A DNA stretch of 64,000 bases, from assembly GCA_023055505.1 (NCBI GenBank), contig JALIRH010000002.1, positions 42,078,233 to 42,142,232 on the forward strand, read 5' to 3'. The number at the start of each line of letters is the position of its first letter. Position 1 is the first letter of the stretch. This document shows, piece after piece, positions 1 through 12,519 of the stretch. The notes below the pieces were generated by a model, which saw nothing but the letters and a program-made list of their open reading frames with translations, did no database searches and was not told the DNA's origin. Both the position numbers and the translations under genes were made by a program. Origin of the DNA: Callipepla californica brunnescens (Eukaryota; Chordata; Aves; Galliformes; Odontophoridae).

Positions 1-3000
1 AACTTCAGTGCAGTAAAATCCCTGAAAGAGTAAACAAGCATCTCTGTATGAACCATAATATGTTCACTGTTGAACTCATACATAAAGAATACCTATAGCA
101 AATTTAAGCCAAAAAGAAAGGTACATATAAATTTATCAGATATCATCAATTGTAACACAACAGCACAATGCAAATGCAAACTCTTTCATTCAGAGATGGG
201 CCTGAATGTGAAGGGAATTGGTAACGTAAATGCACGCTTGAATTCAAGTTCCTGGGGTGTAGGCTGAATCAACTAATACTGGATTGAACTAGAACCTGAC
301 TTAAATAGTCTCTGAAGTTGGGGTTCAAATTCTGAGCAGCTCCAATGTTTTTGCTAAGTTAAACTTCTAAGTTAAGGTGTTAGGGATTCAGCTAGCGTGT
401 CTGACTGATGTTTCTGAGGCTTGGCCTTTTGCTCTGCCCTGATTCCTATCTTGTAAAGACTATTTTTCACTCCTTACCCTTTTTCTTTCCTTCCTCCTTC
501 TTTTAACTCACCGCTAGCGTATTTTATAAATTTTAAACCTTTACACATGAAAAAATAAAATAAAATAATAAAGAATTCTAGGCTGACAGTCTCTCATTGT
601 ACCTGTCATCTCCTATTACACTCTGTGTCATGACAGACCCTTGAATGAATATGATGTGCTATGACATGACACATGACACCAGTTACCCAACATTGTACCT
701 CATTAGAGGAAATCATAAAGGCATAAAGCAAGGATGAGCCCCTTCTATTAATCCCTTGTTGCTTTTATTGCTGTAATTAGGGGTTTTGAGGTTGTTGCAT
801 TTTTTTCTTTTCCATGGCCAGTCTTTTCGCTGTTTTTTGAGTATAGTTTTTTTTTTTAAAGGAAATATAAAAAATATGAAATGTTATAATCCATCACACT
901 TTTTTTCTCTGCAAATCTTGTAAGACAGGCCTAGCTAACCCATTCTTAAGTCTGGAAAGAAAAGAAGAGCTTTTATATCCCTGCCAGCATGCCCTCAATT
1001 TAATTAAGTCCCAATCCCTGTTTTGATTAGAATTACTATAGGACAGGTAGGAAAGAACTGCCATACAAGATGCTGGCTTTCACTTTTAGCCACAATTTGA
1101 CAAAAAAAGACAATTCTGTAAGTCACAGTAGCATGTTTTCTGTCAAAATCTACTAGAGAGAAAAAAATCAAATGTTGATGTAAAGAAGAAAGCTTATTGT
1201 TGCTGTTGCTCATCATTTCTCCCTTATGCTTGATAAATGGTATCACTGGTTTTTCATAATACTTACCTACCAAATATCAGCTCCTGAGACAGTAGATCAA
1301 GACTGCATCATTGTCATGCATAACTGAGCATGGAAAGAAACTGAGGCCAGTTTCTCTTCTGTTTCTCTTTCTGCAGATTTCCAATTAAGAGAAGGTGTAA
1401 GGGAGTTATTTTTTGTAGCAGTTAAGCTTCAGTCTTATTTTCCACTTTTCTGCTGATGTTGTCTCTTTGTGTCCATCAAAGACACTCTCCAGTCTGCATT
1501 AACATCTCAGACATGGCTAACAAACATGCTGCGTGGTGGCTGCAGATCATGAAGGTTGTCTTCCCATGTTTAATAAAATGTTAATAGCAGAGAGTGTGGA
1601 TGAGAAACGGATGTCTATAAAACTGTAGAAAACGTCAGTAGGCAAATCAGTCAATACTAACAGCAAATTAGACATCTGGAGACAAGTTGTTAGCTCCTGA
1701 AGCTACATCAAAGTCAATGAATATAGCTATCACATGGCAAATATTTCCCATTGGACAGAACAGTGCATGCATATTGCTCAGGTAACTGAAGATACTTCAG
1801 GGACACATCATTTGGATTCTGTAACATTATATTTGATATTGTGACAATGTTTTGTATGTTAAGAAGGACAAAGCATTCCCTCAGAGTTCATTAAACTGTA
1901 CAGTTAAGACTGATGGTCATCACCCACCTGAGGAAGGCAGATGTTTCCATCTTGTAAATGCACATCTGGGACAGTTGGCACCCTTAATGTTCAGCTCTTA
2001 GGACAACACAAAGACTGAGTAATCACAGAAGCAGTGACACTAAAGCTGGCTCATTCACGTTGGAAGGATCTTCAACTGGACAAACAAAAATGGGATGATG
2101 CTGTTTTGTTATTATATCTGAAGTTGAATATATATCCTTACTGTTTTATACTGACTCTCTAAGATTTCACAAGATTTACATTCGTTTTAAAAGAAGGTGA
2201 AACTATTTTTAGGATTGGATTTACAGTTGAACCTCATGACCTTGTTACTGAGCTTTCTATTTCTAGACAAATACATGCTACAAATCAGAAAGCTAATTTG
2301 CTGTTTGTTAGCAAATGCCAGATGTTATACTGCAGTTCTGCAGAAGAAATCTGAGGCGCTCACCCTGACTAATTGTTACAGCAGGTTTTGGGATGTGTTA
2401 ATATGGAAAAAATTAGTGATAGCCTCAAAATCCTCAATCAAAATGAAAATCAAAGCCCTGTAGGAAAGCTATCAGCTTTCCAACCTTCATTTTCAATCTG
2501 CTGATCCTTTTCTCTTTATTGGCATGTTTTCCACACAATTTCTGACAACTCTGATAGTCCACTCTCCCTAACAGTGATGAGTTTGTTTTTGCCCCAAATA
2601 AGGAACAAGTCAGCTATAAAAAGCTGATTCACTGTAGAATGCTTGTTACCCACTTAAATGGTTTTCTCTCAACATCATAGATGCTGAACTATCTAACACA
2701 ACAGTTCACTTCCCTAATGAAATGCCAGTAAATTCTAGGTCACAGGACACCTCATTCTGCAAAAGAGGTATGCACAGACAGCCACTGACTTCCAAATTAT
2801 TCATCTCCAATGCTGTTAACCAGAACAAAAACTTTTCTTTACACAGGGGATCCATCCTGACCAAGGGAATCATGCAAGATCCTACCTTATCCAAAAGAAA
2901 GTCTCAGTTTCTTGGGACATGTGACTTTCAGAACTGTGGCTTTGGGATGTATCTGAAAAAGTAACTATTCTAAGCATCTAAGGGTAATGTACACTTTCTT

Positions 3001-6000
3001 AATTTTTTTTCTACTACCTAAACTTACTTCACTCAGTATCTAGTAAACAGAATTCACCAAGAGTGTTTACACTTAGAATTGCTATCCATAATTCTCAGGT
3101 ACTCTGCTGCACATTAGACCTTCAATGTCTAGAGGGGAGTCTGGGTTCTCCACAAATAGAATGGTTCCTGTTAAGAAGGACAAGTTCATCCAGCTAAGTA
3201 GCAAGCACCAGAGACAAGCAGGGCTTAAAATCAGAGATAAACCTGATTACTTCTAGGTTAGATAAAGTAAAATGAATAATAAAGAAGTAAAAAAATCATC
3301 AGAATTATTGACTAGGATTAATGAAAGCAGTGTAGGGCAGAAAAGGCCGCATAGGGAAAGTAGCAGTGATGGCAATGGATCAGCATCATCAGATGCTAGT
3401 TTACCACTTGAGCACATGGACGTCTAGACATCAGAGGACTACGTCAGTAGAGTCATTAAAAAGATGACCAAAAAATAGAAAATCATTCTCAAAAGATTTT
3501 CATCAGGTTGGAGTCCTAGTGGCCATGAAAAAAATCTGGAGGATTCTCCAAATCACAGAAGGGTGAAAACATTCAATTAGAGTCTAGCATTTTTGTATAA
3601 ACTGAAACACCCAGATTTGTGGGTGTCTTAAAATATCCGATACAGACACCTAGCTCCAAGAGAAAAGTTCATATTTCACAAACATTACCAGAAAGAGGAA
3701 ACAACTTCCAGCAAGCCCCAACTTTGCCTATCTTCTATGCAATTAGCTTCCACCTACAGTGGTTAACTTTCTGCTTTCTGCTGGTCTGTGCCCTAAACAA
3801 CCAGTCTCCCTCCGCGCAACATTTAGGTTTTCTAGCTCCCACACTAGGATGATAGCTCCCATTGCTAGAAGGCCACACAAGGATTACAGGATTCTGCAGC
3901 CATGCCTGAAGCACAATGCTCCTGATCAGACAAATGTAGTAACAAGAGCCTAATCCATGGCATACTGAAGACACTAGAAATGTTTCCAATATGAGTGGAT
4001 TGAATTAGGGCTTGCAAATATTTGGGGTTAGTTGTTGCTGTTGAAGTGGAGTTCCTTTGATAATGATAACGGTTCATATCTGGTTAAAAACAAGAGCTAA
4101 AGAAATGACCTTTACAAACTGAGTCCCTGTGTTTTAATTTGGTTGACACCATATGTCCTTCTCTGTACATTAATGTACAAGTGTGAGAAGTCAAATTCTT
4201 CTATATTTCAGTTCTGTATATTTCTCTGAAAACTAAGATGAGGTAGTTTTATTCTGTCATTTTATGGATTACTTCCCAGGGGTGGATTTGTAGAGGAAGG
4301 AAGAAGAAAAAGACTGTGGGCATTATTCAGTGTATCATCTGCTTAATGGTGCAAGGACTGGCTGCACACCCCTATCTAGCTCACAGTAGATCTGAGCAAC
4401 TCTGCTGTAAGAAGACTTGCTGTGAGGAAGGAAGGACATGGTTGCAGAATGTGGTCATTCAGTGGGGCTGGAGAACCCAAAGGTTAGCTGAGATTCCATG
4501 TAAAAACCCATTTAATATTATTATCTCCATCCCAGTGCTGGCCACCAACCCACACCATCCCCAGTTTCTCATCCCTCTCTCCATCATAAAGCTTTTGTCT
4601 CCACAGAAGCAGAAACAAAAGTGGTGGGCGATGAGGGGCAGCTAGGGGAGTATGTAACATCTGCCTCCTGCCAAGTAAAAAGTTGTTGTACTTGTGAACC
4701 TGTGAAGGAAGTAGGATACTTTTGTTCTCACTAAGGGTCTGGCAGTGATGCAGGTGCAAAGGCATAACTCAAGAATCCAAAATCAGCTCCCAAAGGAGGG
4801 AGCACTGAAACCCCAGAGGCAGAGGTGGTATAGGCCTTAAATTGTCTTAAATTCCAAACTGGCATGATTAGTGTAACTTTTCTGTGGCAAAGGGCTGGTG
4901 CAAGGCCCTCAGCATTGTTTGAGCCCTTACCTGAGCATCCGCAGCATACGGATGAGCCTGCATGGGGTCAGCAGGGCTAGCAGAGAAATGAAAATTCCTT
5001 GCTTAATGAGATGGTGTCTCTGCCAGCTCAGTTCAGCTGTGAGGATACCAAGGATGCTGAAAACAGCCTAAAGGGAGAAAATGAAACTGAGTTTCAAAGG
5101 CATGTGACAACATCTGTATAATCCCAACAGATTACCCACTGTTCCCACATACCATTACAATTTCTGTTCCTGTAATTCCCTGTACGTTAGCCAGATACCA
5201 TTCTATGGGCAAGGGAAGACTCTGGAAGAATGAGGGTGTGGTGCCAAAGACAAGCACAAGCACAGGACTGGTGTTTCAGATGTGGGGATACACAGCACAG
5301 AGCTGCTTTGAGCGAGGGGCCTGATAGCATCTCCCAGGGATGTTTGCCTGGGGCTACTCTACCTTGTGTGTACAGGCATGCTGCAAGGAATACCACCTTA
5401 CACTCAGGTTCAGCTCCTGGATTCAGCTGCATGGTTACCTGAGGGTGGGAGGAAGAGAAGGGGCACAGCTGACTGCTATTACCACCCCTTCTGGGCAGGG
5501 AGGGCTGTCCCATCAGCCCCATTCTCAGCAAACCTACACTGGCAGTTGCTGATTAGTGTGGTGAGACTTCACTACCTCCAAGCAAAGCACAACCCATGTT
5601 GCTAAAAGTGTATTATCACCAACCTTGCTAGAAAGGGCTTGTCTTGGTTCCCTCAGGCAGGACAGCAGGTGGGGAAGGGAGTGGAGCCCAGCTGCAGCCC
5701 TGATGTACTCTATCCAGGCCTCCAGTGGCTGCAGGGGACTGCAGCTAAGCAGGACTGGGCTGCAACCTGAATGGCCCTCTTGTCTTCCTGTTCCAACTTC
5801 AGCCCTGGACTGGAACAGAGAAGCCTTTGCTATAGGACGCTGCCTAGCTAAAATGAACCAAAACCCAGATAAGAGGTATCTACTGATCTTGCCCTGGGCA
5901 ACACACACAATGGTTTCTTGAAGCTCCCTTGTACATGCAGTTTGATTGTTTCCTCTTGTGAGCAACAATGGGGAGACTCAATGAAATCCATTTCTTTCCT

Positions 6001-6516
6001 GCTCACAGCCTCTTTCTATACCCGATTCCTAGTCCTATTTTAGTAAGGTTTCAAATACTACTTAAGAATATATACTGATGTACAAATACACACCATCCTC
6101 GCCTTTTACAGGATACCTTGGGAACATATTTTTAGAGCAAGATTTTATAAAAGCTTGTGTTCGCTTTAGTTAAACTTTGGACCAAGAAAAGCCAATGAAA
6201 TCTTTTTAATACCAACAGAGAGACAGTCGGATGTAAGGCAGAAAAGGAATAAAAAATGAACCACTAAGCCTATTGTCATGCTGTTCTACGTGCAATGTTC
6301 CCTCTGACATCTATAGGGTTTAAGCACACAGCACAGTAGGCTTCCTTTAATGCTTTTATATACATCAGGGGAGAATTTCCATTGGTTTCAATAACTGAGC
6401 TTTATTGAGAGGAAGCCCAAAGTTTTTAAAAGTATGTTTAGAAACAATAGAATTGTAACAATACTGGTGAAGTAGTCTAAGTAGAATCATGTCCAGAAGC
6501 ATTTGAACTGAAGAAT
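1..6516. other. unique AT-rich DNA, no gene recognised
   Basis: I read this stretch on both strands and found no recognisable protein domain, RNA gene or transposon. Open frames are short and overlap on opposite strands. The GC-richer patch at about 5,187-5,968 is open in several frames at once (up to 144 codons on the - strand), which fits base composition better than coding. A small A/T simple stretch of AAAAT units lies near 548-575. A - strand AG/GTAAGT donor with an upstream pyrimidine tract could bound a 57-bp segment (1,267-1,323), but all three frames contain stops. I treat the stretch as intergenic or intronic. Confidence 0.6.
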
Positions 6517-6556
6517 GAAAAAAAAAAAAAAAGAAGAAGAAAAAAGAAAGAAAAAC
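6517..6556 (+). repeat. A-rich purine simple repeat
   Basis: A run of about 15 A residues is followed by GAA and AAAG units, giving about 40 bp of almost pure purine on the + strand. This is an ordinary low-complexity tract. No SINE or LINE body is recognisable immediately upstream, so it need not be a retroposon tail. Confidence 0.85.
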
Positions 6557-9500
6557 AATAGACCACTACAATGGCAAAATTCATCAGCTGAGGAAAGCAG
6601 GGCAGACATGGTCAAGGCATTGTGCTTAAAGGATATCCATGAGATACACATATACAGTAACAGAGAGTGACATTCTTCATGTTGTATCAGTTTAAAAACC
6701 CAGATAGATCTAGATATAGATGTCAGCTACCAGGACAACCAGGCTTCATTGCCCATGGACATCCACACAGCCAGCACCTGTCTGCTCAGCAGGTTGCGTG
6801 CCTCCCAGTGAAGGGCTGCACAGCATCCGCTCCCCGACCCCCGCCGCCCCAGGTGCACCTCCCACCAGGCTGTGCCAGCACATGGCGGGCAGTCAGGGGA
6901 GGCAAGAGATAATTGCTTGGTGCACATTGCAGATGGTCACTTCGTTAGTGCCCATGCAGGGCCACCCGGCACGAGACATGGGGTCATCTTTGTCCCTGCT
7001 AAGGGACATCCGACCGTTTCGTGCCTCTCCCAGAGCCCGATCCAGTGAGATGCTGAGCAAGTTCTCTCACACTAAAGGAATGGGAATGGCAAAATTATCA
7101 GCTCTTTGGGAGAGAGGCTCAGAAAGGAAATTAGAGAATAGGATTTCTGCATCATGAAATATTAGGTACAGAGAGTATTAAATTGCTCCTAAATGGTGAC
7201 AAAGGAGATCTGTTTCACTGTCTGTTTTATTAATTGTTTTAACTAAAGGATGTGTCTCTCTTGTGGGGGTATTGACTGTTAATTCCAAAAGGAGAAATAT
7301 TGCTGATGCGTTACAATCAGGGTACCATGCTAATTTTAAAAGATATAATAATCGAGTTATATATGTTGTGCTTCCAAAATTTATTTACTTGTTAAAACCA
7401 GGCCTTTTATTGAGAGCGGTTTCATGCATTCTTTCACCAGTCAAGTCAACATTACTGTCTTTTTAAAACAGCTGTAAATCTCTTTGATTGGGACTTGAGG
7501 CTGGAATCATTCGTGCTGTGCTAAACTAAACTGTCTTATCTCCTTGAGTGCTATGCAGCCTCTAGCATGTCCAGAGCTGCATCTGCCCATGGCCTAAGGA
7601 GGCCAATATTTGAAAGCTATTAATAAAGACATCTGGGGAGGAGACAGAGACACGCCTTTAACCCTCGGTGCAGTGTGCGAGAAGAGATGACAGAGTAGGA
7701 GAGGCATACGTTTCCTTTTTCTCTTTCAAGGATAGGGGTTATTTCTTTCAAACAAGGACAATCAGTGCCCTGCAAATAACCCATTATTTTCAAAAGAATG
7801 CAGGCTGCTGAACATCTGCACCACAGGACCGAAGGCTAACCCAGAGAAAGTTTTCAAAATGAATATAGGAGGGAAAAATAAAATTACCATGAAGCTAGCC
7901 CAGGTCGCAGCACTCCACGGAGACTCACACCCATATCTGACAGTAGGGAGACCTCAGCTCTTTCCATAGGACTGTCAAGTAGGGAGGTCATAAAACACTT
8001 TTATTTGAGGTTGAGACTTGCTTTGCATGGGGGAGTCCTGTCTTCTCACTCAAAAAGAATCCCATCTTTTGATGTCCAGGTGGCCCAGAAACAGTTTCAA
8101 ACCAGTCCCACTGTACCTTATTATTGGATGGATCTCAAGCACTACCCAATTTGGAATATATAATTCCCCTAAAAATATCAAATTACAAAGAGCAGACAAA
8201 TCCCCAGCTTCCATGATGAGGAGCAAGTCCCTGGTGAAAAGCTAGACTCTTGAGGCAAGCTTTATTAAAAACCTTTAGACTGAGGCAGGTGGTGGGAAAT
8301 TCCTCACCTAGCCAAAGGCTGGACATTTAAGTCTCTGTGGCCAACCTCAAGACCCAGGAACAGCCAGAGCTGATTTATTGCAGACACCCAAACTGAAGGG
8401 TGGCTAAATTCTTTCCAGTGTGGTAAGCAGATGGGATGTTGGAGACACAGCCCTGCTCAGGTTGCACCTTGTACAGAGACCATCTTCATCCAGAGCTCCA
8501 CCTGAGGCTGTGTCACCGCACAGCTCCTGACATCACTCTCAAATGTATATCATAAAAACAAGGGGAGGAAGGGAAGGAAAGCTGGGAGATTGTTCTAGAA
8601 AACATTCTTGTTCCTGGTTTTCATCTCAGTCAGGTCTGCTGAGGAGACTTCCTTTCAGGTGCAAAAGGTGTTGGTGATATGTCCTGAACAAGCTGTACAC
8701 TCCTGTCCTCATACTCCCTACCTCTACATCTCTGCTCTCATGGGCCATGTGTTTCTCACAACTCACCAGGTCAACCTATGTGTTTCTCTTAGATTATGAG
8801 GGGATCTATCTGCTGCACTTCCTGCCAAGCTGGGTTACTCATTTTCAACACCAGGCAGTCAGGAAAGGCCATGCTCGTGGCTAGGCAAGAGGCAAGCAAG
8901 TTGTCACACTGCAAGGCAGGGCATGCCTTTGTGTCTGCCACTGCTTATTACAGTAGAATAAAATGTCCCTCTTTCACTGATGCCAGGATTTGGCCTCATC
9001 TTTCTTTCCTGTTGCAGTCTCTTCTGCACAGAAAAAAAATCTCAGTCATTTCAGCTCTCTCCTCTGCCACATCTATCTTTTTGATCTCCACACTATCCAC
9101 CAAAGTGAAAAGAAAATTCAAATACAAGCCCTCACAAAAGTCCTCAGGGAGTACAGCGCTGGTGAGATACAAAAGGCCATCCCTGCCCTTGAGATGAGCA
9201 GCACCTATTTCAAAAGAAAGGTCTGTGAGTACATTCAGAGCCAAATCTGGTGGTTTCTCAAACAGACAAACTCTAACCATGCACCTGGTATTTGATCTCT
9301 TTTTAAATTAGAAATTTCTATGAGTTCTTGTGGTGTAACAGTGTGATGACAAGGACCCAAGATCCTTGGGTCATTCCATCCTTCTCAGCAAAGTGATACA
9401 GATAAAACACACGGTAAACTGAAGTCACGCTAAATTTACAGTATCTACTTCACACGCTGCTATTATTACTGTGCAAAAAGCTAAAACTAATGGACTTGCT

Positions 9501-12406
9501 TCTTTGTTCAAATTCTTTTTTTCACCACAGAAATCCTACTACAAAATAAATAAATAATGTCATGAATCAATACTGCACTAATAATAGGTCTAACATTCCC
9601 CTCAAAATAAATACGAGATGATTTTACTGCAATTAAAATTGCTTTTTTTTTTACACAGAACTCTGAAGCTTTGTTCAAAGCTCAAAGTTTCTATTTAGAC
9701 TGAAAAATTATAAATGAAGGAAATTCCTGTTTCTGGGGAGTAAGAATCCTCCCACAAATTATATGCTCTTTTCTGAGTACCACTTTTTTGTATTCCTGAA
9801 ATTTCCATCAGTGCAGTAACCGAGCAGCCTGAAGTCCAGATCACATTTGGTTTCATTTCAAAAGTGCTAAAGAGATTAAACAGCTTGCAGATTGGATGAT
9901 ATTGCATGATATGACTTATACATAATCATACAGAAACTGGAGTTCAGCTTCCCATTAATTGTGCATTGATTCACTTTAAACAGGCTCTGGATACAGGCTG
10001 AGATGTATTAATAATATTTTATTGTATTTTAACTCACTTCTGCTCTTATTAACTTGTTAATTCCTTTTAATGAATTATTTAGTTTTTCTCATAAGATTTA
10101 TTAATGTGTCAGACCTTACTTCCACCTGTAGTTTCATATTATGTCTGTGGCTGAGAAGCAACACGGAGGAAAAGAAGCAGAAAGAAATGTAGCAGGGTAT
10201 CTTTGTTCTGGTTGTACCATGCTTGGCAATTTATTATTACTATTTTGTTGCCTTACTCTGCACGAGTAAATTAACCAGTGAGTGCCTAAGGATATGTAGC
10301 ACATGTTCAGGATTTGTGGCATAGGAATGGAGAAACAAAGATGGTAATATCAGCTAATAGAACATCGCATCCCGTGAGGGGGGCTCATTTCTTTTGTTTG
10401 TATGATTCCAATAAGCAATGCTAACACTAGAAATAAAGAGAGGCTTTTGTGCTGGTGAGCTTTAGGCTGGTATGCTACAGGCCTTCCAGTTGCAACTATT
10501 TTCTTCCAGATCAGCTTGCAGTTGGGTGCAAAGTCATGTGGTTTTGCTGTTCCCCTCCTTCATTTGACCCTCAAGATCATCTGCAGTGTTATCTGTTCGC
10601 CATCAAAAACCACAGCAGACTTGAGCAGAATTGGCACAAGAAACCTGAACTAGAAACCACAGCAGCACAAAAGAGGGTAAGGAGAATGGTGAAGCAGTGA
10701 TTACTTCCCTGCAACAGAAATGGGTCCTTTCCTCAAACAGAAAGCTTCCAGTGCCCCAGGTTTGTCAGACTGGAAAAGAAGTGGGCAAACATGAAAAGTT
10801 TTCCCTTTGTGATGAAGAATCTGCTGCTGCTGCTGTTACACTCAGATCAGAATATTTTCAAGTTTTTAAGCGCTTGGACTTTGATAATCTGATATCCTTC
10901 AGCCTTGTAACTGCCCTTCTCCAGTTAATGTGTGTGTGCCCCTAACAGGAGCAACACAGGCACTGTACCATGGATACAGTGCTTCCAAGCACAAAATAGC
11001 CCAATACGTTATACTTCCAAGTTGTGACAGCTCATCTGGGATGAAAGATTTGTCACATTTTAGACCACATATTCATATACATATATATATATATATGTAT
11101 TGTTCAAGTAACTTATTCCCCAGTTTGTCTTGATTTAAAGGTACCAAGAAAAAAGACTCCAGCAATTCCCTGGCTACCTTATTTCACACTTAATCACCTT
11201 CTGTATTGAGAGCCTGCACTGCGTGAATTTGTGTGACTTCAGCTTTCAGTCTCCAGCACTAGTTCAGGAGCCCAGTAGTAGCCACTATTTTTTCCCTTCT
11301 AAGATCCTTGCACACACACATCATAGCTCAGCTATTTCTGTGACCCTTTAGTGCTGTTTGCAGCGGTTCCCACCTCCTTTTCACAGTGTGAGCACAAGAA
11401 AGACAGGTAACACATCAGGATCCCTCTTATCAGGTCTTTCACTATGAGACTTCTGTGCTCCTACCCATACGGATATACACAAGGAGCTCACTTCCTCAGC
11501 CCTATCTGAGCATGCTCTATGACCCTGCCTCGTCCTGTTTATTGCCATGTGTCCCTCATATACAGCTTGAATTCTTAGCGCTGAAATGCGTTTTGCTGAA
11601 ATGTGCCCATCATGCCAAATAATTTTGATCACTGTGTAATTGTCTCCAGTTGGAAATAGTGTTGCTTATCATTTAGAGATGTCTTCTCTTTTGTCACGTC
11701 TATGGTATGATTCTTTTGGGGTGACATGGCATGCAGTTTCCATTTCCAGTTGTGCACCTTCTCCATGAGACTTCGGGCTGTTATTTGGGGACTCCTCTGC
11801 CTTTTGGTAAAACCATCACATCTCCAGCATGTCCAGAAATTGTTCCCGCTACCTAGATGGAAAGAAATCCTCTAAAATCTCTCACAAAACTTCTTTTTGC
11901 CCACTCACACTGTCAGACGGCTTTGCTGGGAGAGAAGGACTGAGCTGGTGGGATTACCAGATCTTGAGCGTGACCATGGGTTCAAGCCTTGGAATCTTCA
12001 AAGGGCACGTCCTTGTGTTATTTCCAGATAGCTCCAGGCTGACAGGAAGCTGCACAGCTGGAGGCAGCGCAGCACAGTAATGGTGGTGTGTGGCTCTTGG
12101 TCAGTTTGGGAGAATGGGCAAAGCAAGAACACATCTGACTGCTGCAGGCAGCCCAGACATACCCCAGGGGCACAAACCACCAAGCTGTTTCATGTGGCCT
12201 CCCCTTCCCCCAGCACACAGCAGACTAGAAACACAGCCTCACAGCACTCCAGCAGATGGATAAAAAAGCAACAAAACCAAACTGAGAGCTATGCCCAGCA
12301 GCTTTTAAACTGTAACAAAGACCTGCATGAGACCATCTTTCAGTGGGGTGTGAGAAGGGCAGGGGCAGCAAAGGGAAATGCCCTGGCTGCCAAATGATGG
12401 TGGGAG
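6557..12406. other. unique DNA, no gene recognised; possible conserved noncoding blocks
   Basis: The GC-richer segment 6,720-7,157 holds a 145-codon + strand frame with no recognised domain, competing with other open frames; I do not call it coding. AT-rich blocks at about 7,150-7,460 and 9,950-10,130 carry many TTAATT-type homeodomain-like cores and look like developmental noncoding elements, but conservation cannot be seen from one sequence. A short AT/GTAT dinucleotide stretch lies near 11,072-11,099 and a short GCT run near 10,829-10,841. No transposon was recognised. Confidence 0.55.
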
Positions 12407-12519
12407 ATGGCTCAGCACCCTGGGATGGGTGGGAAATGATGGCTCAACATCCCAACATGGATGAAGATGGCTTAATATCCTGGGATGGATGAGAGGTGGC
12501 TCAGCATCCTAGGGACCTC
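12407..12519 (+). repeat. four-unit degenerate minisatellite
   Basis: Four imperfect tandem units begin at 12,407, 12,439, 12,467 and 12,496, giving periods of 32, 28 and 29 bp. Each unit starts with RTGGCTYARYAYCCY, and units 1-3 continue into a GGGATGG or ACATGGATG segment. The last unit is truncated. The array is embedded in a GC-richer local segment. The units are clear by eye; any function is unknown. Confidence 0.8.

Noticed and set aside
1267..1323. 57-bp - strand segment bounded by splice-like sites
   Set aside because: It is short, has stops in all frames, and is an isolated site pair of the kind expected by chance in 64 kb.
5187..5968. Back-to-back - strand frames of 114 and 144 codons
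   Set aside because: Several frames on both strands are open through the same GC-richer segment, no domain is seen, and no splice or promoter evidence accompanies them.
6720..7157. 145-codon + strand frame
   Set aside because: It has no recognised domain, is close to chance maximum, and shares the region with other open frames.
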